Positions 8,602 to 17,890 of a DNA stretch of 64,000 nucleotides are shown here, one piece after another (position 1 is the stretch's first letter; the number at the start of each line of letters is the position of its first letter). The translations under genes were made by a program, and so were the position numbers. The DNA comes from an uncultured Chryseobacterium sp. Its GTDB lineage: Bacteria > Bacteroidota > Bacteroidia > Flavobacteriales > Weeksellaceae. The notes beneath the pieces were generated by a model. It did not search any database and was not told the origin of the DNA. It saw only the letters and a program-made list of their open reading frames with translations. The stretch lies in NCBI GenBank assembly GCA_913774355.1, contig CAJYGB010000032.1, positions 62,001 to 126,000 on the forward strand, written 5' to 3'.

Positions 8602-11600
8602 ATGAAGAGAATTTTACGTTTTTTATCTATACTCGTAAGTGTTTATGGACTTTCACAGATACCCGGAAATGTCAAAATAAAAGATAACCTAGGGAATGAG
8701 AGTTTCAATGTCACCTGTACGAATACGCTTGATACCAATGGCTGCATCGCACTTAATGTAGAATATCCTGTTATTAAACAGACAACTGGATACGAGGTGT
8801 CTTCCGAAAGCTACAGCCCGCCGGTTTCTCTGAACCAGGGAACTCCGCTTAATGCCAATTACGACGATCTGTTTGCGGTAAAACTGGACATGCCGTTCAA
8901 ATTCTGTTTCTACAACCAATATTTTCAATCGCTGGTTGTAGGATCCAACGGAATGGTTACTTTTGATCTCGGTCAGCTGGGAAATATCAATTATCCTAAT
9001 GTCCAGTGGCAGAATCCAAGTACGAATTTACCGAAAAACTCGATCTTCGGAGCATATCACGATATGGTTTTTTCAGCAACCGATCCTTCGGAAATTTATT
9101 ACACGACCACCGGAACTGCGCCTTTCAGGAAATTTATCATCAGTTTTTATGAAGGAAGGATCGCGGGATGTACCGAGCGTTCTTCCTCGCAAATCGTTCT
9201 TCATGAAACAACGAATATGATTGAAGTTTTTGTTGATAAAAAGCCCACGCCCTGCCCGACAAGAAAATTCCCGAATGCTTTGATCGGAGTGATCAACAGC
9301 GACGGAACACAGGGTGTTTCGCCGGCCAGCAGGAATACAGGGAACTGGCAGGCATTACAGGAAGGCTGGAAATTCAGTCCGCTTGGAAATGTCATCCAGC
9401 CGCAGGTAACGTGGACGAATTCGGCAGGGCAGACGGTAGCAAACGGCATCCAGGCATCAATATGCCCGACGCAAAGCGATGTTTTTACGGCAAATGTTAC
9501 CTTCAACAGTTGCGGAACCCAGAACCTTACCTTAACGGATGATTTTCCGCTGACATTCGATGCTACCTATCCGGCAGCCAAAAACTATACGCAGAATTTC
9601 TGTGGAAATGCCCCTGTAAACCTTACCCTGAACAGCTTTCAGGCCAATGTAACGACTCAGAATCCTGCCAATTTCAGCTTCAGCTTTCATACCAGCCTTC
9701 AGAACGCACAGAATAATGTAGCCGCATTACCAAACAATTATACATTGAATGCAAATACGGTATTATATGTAAGAATCCAGAATCCGAATGTGCCGGCCTG
9801 TTACAGAGTCGCGGTTTTAACACTGAATCTACTCACTAAAAATCTGCTGAAAAGTACAGTGGAGATTTGTGATACGAATAACGACGGATCGGAACCTAAT
9901 TTTAATTTAAATGCATTGAATTCGGACCTTTTTCCACAGGGAACTACCGGGATTTCATATTTTGCCACCCAAACGAATGCTCAGAATAATACCAATCCTG
10001 TAACAACAGCCAATATCACCGCCAATACCCAGATCTGGGTAAGGCTGGTGGACGGAAACTGCTCCTATATCTTAGGACCTGTGAACTTCCAGTTCAGACC
10101 TGGGGTGAATATGAATTCGCCGATCAATTTTTCTTTGACGATGTGTGATATTAACGCAGATAATCAGGAGCCTTTCGATTTCCCGCTGAACATCGGTCCG
10201 CTTATCACGACTCAACAGGGAGCCACTTTTGCAGCATACGGAACATATGATGAAGCCTTTAATGGGTCGGGTACGGTTTTAAGTACCATTAAAGAAGGAA
10301 CTTATACCGTTTACGTAAGGGTTCAGATCCCGAACGGCTGTTTTGCTGTGGCGACGGTCAATATGAATATCACGTTCACAAAAATCCAGGCTAACGATAA
10401 AACGGAATACATCTGTTTCAACGGAACGGATGATATCAGTTTTAATTTAAGTACCCTTTCTACCGGAATGCTGCTTTCACCGACTACGGTTCCTGTGACT
10501 GAATATTATTATACTTTTATCAGCGCGACAGCAGGTACGAACCCGATCAGCCCGAACCAGACCATTACCACGGATGGAAATTTCGTGACCCAGACTTATT
10601 ATGTGCGTTTCGAAAATTCAGATGACTGTTATACGATTCGTCCGATCAATGTAAATCTTGTGCATCCGGTTATTGTACAGTCTAGCTTTACGGTTTGTGA
10701 TTTCAACAATGACAACTCGGAGAATATTCAGCTGTCGCAGTTTTCTTCAGCCATCATCGGTAATCAGAATGCTACGACAACTTTTTATCTTACGGCTGCC
10801 GACGCGGCAAACGGCACCAATCCGGTAAATGCCTATACGCTGAACGGAAGCAAACAGTTTTTTGTGAAAATCAACTCGTACAACTGTCAGCAGGTTTATC
10901 CGTTTACGGTAAGCTTAACTTCAACGCCGGTGGTAAATCCTGTAGTGACGATTAATCTGACAAACATTTGCGATAATAATAATGACGGTGTTGAAATCTA
11001 TAACCTCACCAATGCACAGAGCCAGATTTCATCCAGCCCGAACGTCAGCTTTACTTACTATTCCAACTATAATGCTGCGACCCAGACTTTTTCCAATGAA
11101 ATAACAAACCCTTCCCAGTTTACGGTTTCAGGAGGAAGCGCGACGGTTTTTGTAAAGGTTAAATTTAATAACAACGAATGCTTCTCAGTCTCCAAGCTGA
11201 ATATCGTCATGACGTTCTTACCTACGGTTGTGCTGAATAATGCCACTTTGAACCGATGTGACGAAGATTTCAACCTCAGCGAAACCTTTCAGCTGGACGA
11301 TGCCATTCCGCAGATGTTTATCGCATCACAGAATACCTACACACTGTCCAACATAACGGTTACCTATTACAATACGGAGGCCGATGCCAATGCGGGAAAT
11401 GCTTCCAACCAGATCGGGAATACCGTAACGGCAAATGTTTCAACGGTACAGGTATGGGCAAGGTTTCAGTCGAAAACAACCGGTTGTTATTCGGTAGCAC
11501 CGATCCAGCTGAATACTTTTTTTCCGCCTAAATCAATCAATTCCACGATTACGGTTTGTGACGAAAACCTGGATGGGAGCTATGAAGTCAACCTGCTGAA

Positions 11601-12801
11601 TTTTACCGGTCAAATGGTGGATCTTCCAAGCCCGAATAATGTGTTTACCTTTTATCTTACCCAGCAGGATGCACAGAATAATGTAAACCCGATTGCGAAT
11701 CCTTCCAATTTTACGGCAAATCCTTTCCCTGCGAAGATCTGGGTGCGGGTTCAGAATATCCCGGGATGCCAGGATATCGCCACGGTAAGTTTTGTTTTGG
11801 GAAATAAACTGACCTTGCAGAACGGCGGCCCGTTTCAGCTTGCTGCATGCGACACCGGAAACAACGGTACGGAAAATGTGGATCTGACACAGTTCCAGAA
11901 CCAGATCTATTCGGGATCCAATGCCACTTTTACCTATTATCCGTCTCTGGCAGACCTTAATGCCGGTACGAACGTTATTGCGAACCCTTCCAGCTACACG
12001 TATACTCAGGGAGTAAGTCCCGCTACGGTATATGTGAAAGTAAGCGCTTCCGGATCATGTCCGAATGGAGTTGAGATTAAGCTGTCATTGAAAAATACGC
12101 CTGTATTCGATATTCCGACTTTGTATTTCTGTCCGGAAGGAACCCTGGATTATAAAGTGAAGATAGAAGGCTTTACGATAACAAGCTACACCTGGACAAA
12201 TCCTGCAGGACAGGTAATCTCCACCACCGATACCATCACCGGAATTAAAGTCCTGGGAACGTATACGCTTACCGTTACGGCAAGCAACGGATGCTCTTAT
12301 ACCGATACTTTTGAAGTGAAATATTACGAAGTTCCGGTCATCGAGAATCTTGAGTTTAACGGAAGCAATGCTACTGTTCATGCTACGGGAACAAAACCGA
12401 TGCTGTATTCCATCGATGGGATCAACTGGCAGTCTTCCAATATGTTCTATAACCTGCCGACGGGTATCACCACTTTCTATGTGAAATACACCGGAAGCGA
12501 CTGTATCGTAAAACAACAGGGCGTTGTCCTGGATATAAAAAATGCCATCACGCCGAACGGAGACGGGATGAATGACCATTGGATCGTTAAGAACCTTCAG
12601 GTTTTCGGCAACAGATTGTCGACCGTTAAGATATTCGACCGTTACCAGGCCCTGATCTTTGAACAGAAATCCAATACGGAATTCTACTGGGACGGAACCA
12701 TCAAAGGAAGAGCGATCCCAACTTCCAGTTACTGGTACGTGATCACCCTTCCGGACGGAAGAACCTTTACCGGATGGATCTTGGTTAAAAACAATAATTA
12801 A
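8602..12801 (+). CDS. Giant repeat-containing surface protein with T9SS type B sorting domain
   Basis: A 1399-aa exported protein. A signal peptide (1-19) is followed by an N-terminal beta-rich domain (about 30-260), then eight tandem modules of 90-100 aa. Each module opens with a Cys-Asp-rich motif such as CDTNNDGSE or CDFNNDNSE, near residues 421, 512, 602, 697, 788, 883, 983 and 1080, and contains a yY-t--dA--gtnpi core. After one PKD-like module (about 1170-1310), the last ~87 residues (NAITPNGDGMNDHW to WILVKNNN) are the gliding-motility-associated type B C-terminal domain that directs export through the type IX system and attachment to the cell surface. The acidic N/D motifs could bind calcium (inference). 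Likely an adhesin. It is monocistronic and followed by a terminator. Confidence 0.88.
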   Translation: MKRILRFLSILVSVYGLSQIPGNVKIKDNLGNESFNVTCTNTLDTNGCIALNVEYPVIKQTTGYEVSSESYSPPVSLNQGTPLNANYDDLFAVKLDMPFKFCFYNQYFQSLVVGSNGMVTFDLGQLGNINYPNVQWQNPSTNLPKNSIFGAYHDMVFSATDPSEIYYTTTGTAPFRKFIISFYEGRIAGCTERSSSQIVLHETTNMIEVFVDKKPTPCPTRKFPNALIGVINSDGTQGVSPASRNTGNWQALQEGWKFSPLGNVIQPQVTWTNSAGQTVANGIQASICPTQSDVFTANVTFNSCGTQNLTLTDDFPLTFDATYPAAKNYTQNFCGNAPVNLTLNSFQANVTTQNPANFSFSFHTSLQNAQNNVAALPNNYTLNANTVLYVRIQNPNVPACYRVAVLTLNLLTKNLLKSTVEICDTNNDGSEPNFNLNALNSDLFPQGTTGISYFATQTNAQNNTNPVTTANITANTQIWVRLVDGNCSYILGPVNFQFRPGVNMNSPINFSLTMCDINADNQEPFDFPLNIGPLITTQQGATFAAYGTYDEAFNGSGTVLSTIKEGTYTVYVRVQIPNGCFAVATVNMNITFTKIQANDKTEYICFNGTDDISFNLSTLSTGMLLSPTTVPVTEYYYTFISATAGTNPISPNQTITTDGNFVTQTYYVRFENSDDCYTIRPINVNLVHPVIVQSSFTVCDFNNDNSENIQLSQFSSAIIGNQNATTTFYLTAADAANGTNPVNAYTLNGSKQFFVKINSYNCQQVYPFTVSLTSTPVVNPVVTINLTNICDNNNDGVEIYNLTNAQSQISSSPNVSFTYYSNYNAATQTFSNEITNPSQFTVSGGSATVFVKVKFNNNECFSVSKLNIVMTFLPTVVLNNATLNRCDEDFNLSETFQLDDAIPQMFIASQNTYTLSNITVTYYNTEADANAGNASNQIGNTVTANVSTVQVWARFQSKTTGCYSVAPIQLNTFFPPKSINSTITVCDENLDGSYEVNLLNFTGQMVDLPSPNNVFTFYLTQQDAQNNVNPIANPSNFTANPFPAKIWVRVQNIPGCQDIATVSFVLGNKLTLQNGGPFQLAACDTGNNGTENVDLTQFQNQIYSGSNATFTYYPSLADLNAGTNVIANPSSYTYTQGVSPATVYVKVSASGSCPNGVEIKLSLKNTPVFDIPTLYFCPEGTLDYKVKIEGFTITSYTWTNPAGQVISTTDTITGIKVLGTYTLTVTASNGCSYTDTFEVKYYEVPVIENLEFNGSNATVHATGTKPMLYSIDGINWQSSNMFYNLPTGITTFYVKYTGSDCIVKQQGVVLDIKNAITPNGDGMNDHWIVKNLQVFGNRLSTVKIFDRYQALIFEQKSNTEFYWDGTIKGRAIPTSSYWYVITLPDGRTFTGWILVKNNN

Positions 12802-12821
12802 ATTTTAACATAATATCATGG

Positions 12822-12850
12822 ACCTCACTGGATTTTCAGTGGGGTTTTTT
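12822..12850 (+). terminator. Rho-independent terminator
   Basis: The stem ACCTCACTG/CAGTGGGGT is followed by eight T, downstream of the T9SS gene. Confidence 0.85.
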
Positions 12851-13133
12851 TATTATTTGAAGCAAAACGTGCTTTTAAAAAACACGGAAAATTCTATATT
12901 TTCACCGTTATTTCTAAGCTTAACCACCATTCCGGTCCGCAGGGAAGCTTTTGCCGTACTGATTTTGTATTTAATGTTATTGAGCTTTAATGAATTAATT
13001 AAAATCTTATTTTTAAAATACATTATGATTTCGGCTCAAGTGAATTTATTGATAGTGTTTTTTTTATTCACTATCGTTATTTTTCTTTCCTGAACGAACG
13101 GAAATTTACAGCATTGTAAATTTTACATAGAAG
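12851..13133. other. Intergenic, no gene seen
   Basis: AT-rich spacer ahead of hutU. Short open frames here have no coding character. The only signal I see is the hutU promoter at its right edge. Confidence 0.4.
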
Positions 13134-13164
13134 TTGCACGGATTTTCTAATTTGAATATCTTTA
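13134..13164 (+). promoter_or_regulatory. Probable promoter of hutU (Bacteroidota type)
   Basis: TTG at 13134-13136 and TATCTTTA at 13157-13164 are separated by exactly 20 nt, close to the flavobacterial TTG/TAnnTTTG consensus. The start codon is 43 nt downstream. Confidence 0.5.
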
Positions 13165-13207
13165 AAACCACAAAAATCCAATAATTATAAACAACGATCA
13201 ACACGAT

Positions 13208-15193
13208 ATGACATTCCAGGAACAGATACAGCAGGGCATCCCGGGCACACTGCCACAACCGAAACCATATGAAACGCAGATCAACCACGCGCCGAAGCGA
13301 AAGGAGATTTTAGGAGAGGAAGAAAAAAAACTGGCGTTGAAGAATGCGCTTCGTTATTTCGAACCTCAGTTTCATGCGGAACTGCTGCCGGAATTCAGGG
13401 AAGAGCTGGAAACATACGGAAGGATTTATATGTACCGCTTCCGTCCCGATTACGAGATGAAGGCGCGTCCGATTTCAGATTATCCTGGAAAATCCGGACA
13501 GGCTAAAGCCATCATGCTGATGATCCAGAATAACCTGGATTATGCTGTGGCGCAACATCCCCACGAACTGATTACCTATGGCGGAAACGGGGCGGTGTTC
13601 TCCAACTGGGCGCAATATCTTCTAACCATGAAATACCTTTCGGAAATGACGGACGAGCAGACGCTCGTGATGTATTCCGGGCACCCGATGGGATTGTTCC
13701 CATCGCATAAAGATGCACCCAGGGTAGTGGTCACCAACGGAATGATGATCCCGAATTACTCCAAACCGGATGACTGGGAGAAATTCAATGCCTTAGGGGT
13801 AACGCAGTACGGACAGATGACGGCGGGAAGCTATATGTACATCGGTCCGCAGGGAATCGTGCATGGAACAACGATTACCGTGCTGAATGCTTTCAGGAAA
13901 ATCAATAAAGAACCGAAAGGCGGACTGTTCGTTACCTCAGGATTGGGCGGAATGTCCGGCGCACAGCCGAAAGCAGGGAATATTGCCGGTTGTGTAACGG
14001 TTTGTGCCGAGGTGAATCCGAAGATTACCAAAATCCGCCATGAACAGAAATGGGTGAACGAAATCCATGAAAACCTTGATGAGCTGGTAGCCCGTGTAAA
14101 AACCGCAAGAGAAAATAAAGAAACGGTTTCGCTGGCCTATCTTGGGAATATCGTTGAGGTCTGGGAGAAATTCGATCAGGAAAATGTAAGAATCGATATC
14201 GGTTCAGACCAGACTTCGCTGCATAATCCTTGGGCGGGAGGTTATTATCCTGCCGGACAGAGCTTTGAGGAATCCAACAAAATGATGGCAGAAGATCCGG
14301 AACTGTTTAAAGATAAAGTTCAGGAAAGCCTGAGAAGACATGCGGAAGCCATCAATAAACATACGGAAAAAGGAACCTACTTCTTCGACTACGGAAACGC
14401 ATTTCTGTTGGAAGCTTCCAGGGCCGGGGCCGATGTGATGGCGGATCATCCGACGTTAGGGAGAGAGTTTAAATTTCCTTCTTACGTTCAGGATATCATG
14501 GGGCCGATGTGCTTCGATTACGGGTTCGGGCCGTTCCGTTGGGTATGTGCCAGCGGAGAACCGGAAGACCTGCAAAAGACGGATGATATTGCCTGTGCGG
14601 TATTGGAGAAAATCCAGCAGAATTCCCCGGAAGAGATTCAGCAGCAGATGAAAGACAACATTCAGTGGATCAAAGGGGCACAGGAAAATAAACTGGTCGT
14701 AGGTTCACAGGCAAGAATCCTGTATGCCGATGCTGAGGGGAGAATGAAAATCGCGGAAGCCTTCAATAAGGCGATCAGAAACGGGGAGATTGGCCCGGTT
14801 GTACTAGGAAGAGACCACCACGATGTTTCCGGAACCGATTCGCCGTACCGCGAGACTTCCAATATCTACGACGGCTCTCGTTTCACTGCAGACATGGCGA
14901 TCCACAACGTGATCGGCGACAGTTTCCGCGGGGCGACCTGGGTTTCCATTCACAATGGCGGCGGGGTAGGCTGGGGTGAAGTGATCAACGGCGGTTTCGG
15001 AATGTTGCTCGACGGTAGCGATGATGCCGACCGGAGATTGAAATCCATGCTCTTCTGGGACGTCAACAACGGAATCTCCCGCAGAAGCTGGGCGAGAAAC
15101 GAAGGCGCCGTATTCGCCATCAAAAGAGCCATGGAAGCCGAACCGAAACTGAAAGTAACGCTGCCGAATTTTGTGGATGAAAGCCTGTTCTAA
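13208..15193 (+). CDS. hutU: Urocanate hydratase
   Basis: A 661-aa enzyme of histidine degradation that converts urocanate to 4-imidazolone-5-propionate using tightly bound NAD+ as electrophile. Family landmarks include YGGNGAVFSNWAQY, MYSGHPMGLFPS, the NAD-binding GLGGMSGAQPKAGNIAG, and the conserved C-terminal VSIHNGGGVGWGEVINGGFG. It is longer than the ~555-aa proteobacterial form, as is usual for Bacteroidota. The other hut genes are not adjacent, so the pathway is dispersed or regulated elsewhere. A terminator follows. Confidence 0.96.
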   Translation: MTFQEQIQQGIPGTLPQPKPYETQINHAPKRKEILGEEEKKLALKNALRYFEPQFHAELLPEFREELETYGRIYMYRFRPDYEMKARPISDYPGKSGQAKAIMLMIQNNLDYAVAQHPHELITYGGNGAVFSNWAQYLLTMKYLSEMTDEQTLVMYSGHPMGLFPSHKDAPRVVVTNGMMIPNYSKPDDWEKFNALGVTQYGQMTAGSYMYIGPQGIVHGTTITVLNAFRKINKEPKGGLFVTSGLGGMSGAQPKAGNIAGCVTVCAEVNPKITKIRHEQKWVNEIHENLDELVARVKTARENKETVSLAYLGNIVEVWEKFDQENVRIDIGSDQTSLHNPWAGGYYPAGQSFEESNKMMAEDPELFKDKVQESLRRHAEAINKHTEKGTYFFDYGNAFLLEASRAGADVMADHPTLGREFKFPSYVQDIMGPMCFDYGFGPFRWVCASGEPEDLQKTDDIACAVLEKIQQNSPEEIQQQMKDNIQWIKGAQENKLVVGSQARILYADAEGRMKIAEAFNKAIRNGEIGPVVLGRDHHDVSGTDSPYRETSNIYDGSRFTADMAIHNVIGDSFRGATWVSIHNGGGVGWGEVINGGFGMLLDGSDDADRRLKSMLFWDVNNGISRRSWARNEGAVFAIKRAMEAEPKLKVTLPNFVDESLF

Positions 15194-15256
15194 AAATTCT
15201 ACTCTTTTGAAGGGGTTATTTTCAGGACTAATCGAAACAGACCTAAACAAAATAAC

Positions 15257-15285
15257 AAAACCTGCCCAAAGGCAGGTTTTGTCTT
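15257..15285. terminator. Bidirectional terminator between hutU and 15316 gene
   Basis: The perfect 10-bp stem AAAACCTGCC/GGCAGGTTTT with a 4-nt loop has T-rich sequence on both outgoing sides of the convergent genes. Confidence 0.85.
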
Positions 15286-15315
15286 TTAAGATCTCATGAA
15301 TGGTAGTTAATGGTT

Positions 15316-15951
15316 TTATTTTGGTCCGTTAAGAGTAATGCCCAGGGATATCACAGGTTTGGTAAGTTGGGAACCGTTGATGTTGCGTCCATTTCCAAAG
15401 ACAAATTGATAGCCCACCCGCGAAGTGAGATAGATCCCTACATTTTCTTTGGTAATCGTCCCCAGCTTATAGGAGGCGTCTAATCCGGGCTGTATATTGA
15501 AAAAAAGATCCCGGCTTAATCTTCGTGGTGCTTCCTGCTGGGTAACGAACCATATTCCGTCAATCTGATTGTAAGAGCTTTGAGTGTAGGTCTCATCGGG
15601 ATTCACAAGGCTGAATAAGTACACCCCTGTAGAAAGATAAGCACTTAAAGAAAACTTTTCCTTTTGGATAAGATCATTTTGGCCCAATGCATTGAATGTT
15701 GTGTGAAAAGATCTCGTCCGATCAGTCAGGTATCCAAAGTTGTCCGAGTGATTCTGCTGGGTATAGGTCAGTACGCCACCCAATGAAACGCGGTCGTTGA
15801 TATATCCCCGGGCATTCATGTGGAAGGCCGGCGCATATCCCCTTAAGGCCGGCTGTAATTCTAGTCCGCCATAAAAGGCGAGATGATCCTTTTGTGCAAA
15901 AAACAGGTGGCAGCTTACGAAGAAGCCTAAAATACAAAGTGTCTTTTTCAT
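15316..15951 (-). CDS. Putative outer-membrane beta-barrel protein
   Basis: A 211-aa protein with a signal peptide (MKKTLCILGFFVSCHLFFAQ) and alternating amphipathic strands with aromatic ends. It finishes with a strand-like segment (TKPVISLGITLNGPK), in the manner of small barrels of the porin-family outer membrane beta-barrel type. No catalytic motif is visible. It is a lone gene. The family call rests on composition and layout, not on a signature. Confidence 0.6.
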   Translation of the reverse strand: MKKTLCILGFFVSCHLFFAQKDHLAFYGGLELQPALRGYAPAFHMNARGYINDRVSLGGVLTYTQQNHSDNFGYLTDRTRSFHTTFNALGQNDLIQKEKFSLSAYLSTGVYLFSLVNPDETYTQSSYNQIDGIWFVTQQEAPRRLSRDLFFNIQPGLDASYKLGTITKENVGIYLTSRVGYQFVFGNGRNINGSQLTKPVISLGITLNGPK

Positions 15952-16082
15952 GCTAATTATTTACGGTTAAACAGGTAATGAATCTTTCTGTATTAAAGAC
16001 GACTAAATTTGAAGATGGTTGCCTGCGGTTGTAAATATGAGCTTTGAAATCAGTGCCAGTTTGGAAAATTTAGCCTGCGATA

Positions 16083-16140
16083 AAAATTCCCCTCCCGTGG
16101 AGGGGTGGCAAAATTTTGAAAAAATTTTGACTGGGTGGTT
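16083..16140 (+). repeat. CCCCTCCCGTGGAGGGG repeat unit A
   Basis: A ~58-bp intergenic repeat: a GC-rich mini-palindrome, GTGGC, an AAAATTTT..AAAATTTT mini-hairpin, then GGGTGGTT. Related units lie at 16976-17034 (same orientation) and 17101-17157 (inverted), with a partial inverted unit at 16706-16730. Confidence 0.75.
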
Positions 16141-16184
16141 CATGCAGGTTTTATCTGAATCCACCCATTTTAATAACCAATTAT

Positions 16185-16607
16185 TTAATCACTCCAATGT
16201 TCAATAATAAAATTCTCGAGAGCAGTCATTGCTACTGAAAGATTTTGGTTCACATCGAAATCAGTGATTCTAAAAATTTTCAAACCCAGATTCTCCAGAA
16301 ACTTTGCCCTTTCCAAATCATATTCCTGCTTAAAATCGTGACTTATACCATCAATTTCAACAATAAGGCCTAATGATTTTACATAAAAATCAACAATATA
16401 ATTACCAATTATTCTTTGTCTGTCAAAATCAATATGGTGAAAGTTTTTATTTCGAACCTGTTTCCAAAATAAGACTTCTGACAAAATCCCTAATTTTCTT
16501 TTTTCCTTTATTAAAGGTTTGAGATGAGGATTGTAAGGTAAATTTTCGACAAAATTGCGGTAAATAATGATGCCATGTATATGGGTGAGTATCTGTTTTT
16601 CCGGCAT
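16185..16607 (-). CDS. DUF559 (VSR-like nuclease fold) protein
   Basis: A 140-aa protein with the DUF559 core, a PD-(D/E)XK relative of very-short-patch-repair endonucleases. The LSEVLFWKQVR helix is followed by FDRQRIIGNYIVDFYV (Asp of the active site), LIVEIDGISHD (Glu) and a C-terminal LGLKIFRITDFDV strand. I start at ATG 16607; the frame continues upstream to 16769, but that part reads through the repeat. DUF559 genes in Bacteroidota typically sit between short repeats, as here. Whether they act on DNA is not established. Confidence 0.8.
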   Translation of the reverse strand: MPEKQILTHIHGIIIYRNFVENLPYNPHLKPLIKEKRKLGILSEVLFWKQVRNKNFHHIDFDRQRIIGNYIVDFYVKSLGLIVEIDGISHDFKQEYDLERAKFLENLGLKIFRITDFDVNQNLSVAMTALENFIIEHWSD

Positions 16608-16708
16608 TTGTGTTTTTAATTTTGGACTAATGTAAGTTTTTTTCGGAAATTGGAGAAGTATAAAGCCGCTTCCCAATTTCAGGTATGAAAATTTACACCA
16701 ATACAATT

Positions 16709-16912
16709 CCCCTCCACGGGAGGGGAATTTCCGTACTTCCGGTACTCGTGATAACCCACACTTTGTCAAATTTGAAAATCTTTGACAAAGCTTTCAAAAA
16801 AGAAACCCGCCATAAGGCAGGTTTAAGATTATTTATTCTGTAAAATTTGCTCAAGCTTTTCGATCATTTCTTTCGGCTCTTGAAGCATTCTCTCATACAG
16901 CTTAATTATTTT
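16709..16912. repeat. Segmental duplication, copy 1
   Basis: This 204-bp block recurs at 17140-17343 with an offset of 431 bp and roughly 90% identity by eye. It comprises an inverted partial GC-rich repeat, a terminator-like hairpin, and the last 27 codons of an XRE-regulator-like frame. Confidence 0.8.
16830..16912 (-). pseudogene. Remnant 3' end of an XRE-regulator paralogue
   Basis: Read on the minus strand this gives about 27 in-frame residues ending KLEQILQNK and a stop. They match the C-terminal coiled coil of the intact gene at 17260-17652 with several substitutions. Nothing upstream continues the gene: the frame runs into unrelated AT-rich sequence and then repeat unit B. It is a truncated duplicate. 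Confidence 0.7.
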
Positions 16913-16975
16913 CGTAGAGTTTATTTTAATGATAAACTTTAAAACTCGTGTAGCGGGGGAAATTTAGTCCCGATA

Positions 16976-17157
16976 AAAATTCCCCTCCCGTGGAGGTGTG
17001 GCAAAATTTTAAAAAAATTTTAACGGGGTGGTTATAACGGTCCACAAACTTCCTTCAAATTATTCTTTTAAACGGAAAATGCAGAAAGTTTATCCTTCAC
17101 AATAAACCACCCCGTCAGAAATTCTGAGAATTTCTGCCACCCCTCCACGGGAGGGGA
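16976..17157. repeat. Inverted pair of repeat units B and C
   Basis: Unit B (16976-17034) and unit C (17101-17157) face each other around a 66-bp centre, so transcripts across them could fold into one long hairpin. C differs from B in its inner stem (AGAAATTCTCAGAATTTCT type instead of AAAATTTT type). Covariation of an inner stem argues for selection on structure. Confidence 0.7.
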
Positions 17158-17343
17158 ATTTCCGTACTTCCGGTACTCGTGATAACCCACACTTTGTCAA
17201 ATTTGAAAATCTTTGCCAAAGCTTTCAAAAAAGAAACCCGCCTTAAGGCGGGTTGTAGATTATTTATTCTGTAAAAGTTGCTCAAACTTCTCGATCATTT
17301 CTTTCTGCTGTTGAAGCATCCTTTCATACAACTCAACCATTTT
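17140..17343. repeat. Segmental duplication, copy 2
   Basis: The presumed parental copy of 16709-16912: it holds the intact 3' end of the XRE regulator gene and its terminator. Confidence 0.8.
17226..17256 (-). terminator. Terminator of the XRE regulator gene
   Basis: The 10-bp stem AACCCGCCTT/AAGGCGGGTT, loopless as written, is followed on the minus strand by TTCTTTTTTG. Confidence 0.75.
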
Positions 17344-17652
17344 GTCTAACGGATTAAAATTGCAGTTGGAATTAATAGCATTTAATGTTGAGGTATCATT
17401 GCTTGTGAAAGTGTTTGATATAACATTAATCGCCTGCTCCTCATCAAAATTCTGAAAAGCCTCCACAGGAATTTTTAAAACTTCAGAAATCTTTTGTAGA
17501 AGAGATTCTTCTACTACGTCTTTCTGTTCTAATAGCGATATTTTCTTCTGGTTCCACTCTTCCCCCAGATCAAAAGCCAAAGCCTCCTGTTTGATACCTA
17601 ACATCTCCCTGAATCTTTTGACGTTGCGCCCCTGATGTACTTTTTGTTCCAT
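17260..17652 (-). CDS. XRE-family helix-turn-helix regulator
   Basis: 130 aa. An N-terminal HTH_3/XRE domain (about 8-62: NVKRFREMLGIKQEALAFDL, then EEWNQKKISLLEQ) is followed by a polar linker and a C-terminal coiled coil (about 103-130, LYERMLQQQKEMIEKFEQLL) likely used for oligomerisation. This architecture is common for small transcription regulators of Bacteroidota. The target is unknown. Its 3' end has been duplicated at 16709-16912. Confidence 0.82.
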   Translation of the reverse strand: MEQKVHQGRNVKRFREMLGIKQEALAFDLGEEWNQKKISLLEQKDVVEESLLQKISEVLKIPVEAFQNFDEEQAINVISNTFTSNDTSTLNAINSNCNFNPLDKMVELYERMLQQQKEMIEKFEQLLQNK

Positions 17653-17890
17653 GACCGGTGTTTTTATTGTTTAGTAAAGGGTAAATTTAGAAAATATTGG
17701 GGGATTGGGCAAGGAGGATTAAGTGTTAATTTATTTGTCGGAGAAAGAGTATTAAGCAAACCAGTGAGAGAAAGTTTTTTATGTTCGATAGATTATTCAA
17801 TTTGCGATATATCAATTACATAAATTTCAAAATTTTTATAACTGCGAATTTCTCTTATAGTTTGATTTTTCGGAAAGGTGTCATGTGAAA

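Noticed and set aside
12818..13093. A 91-codon frame after the T9SS gene
   Set aside because: It begins inside the terminator hairpin and the translation is low-complexity hydrophobic, as expected from AT-rich spacer.
16083..17157. CRISPR-like array
   Set aside because: Only three to four repeat units, in mixed orientations, with irregular spacing and genes in between.
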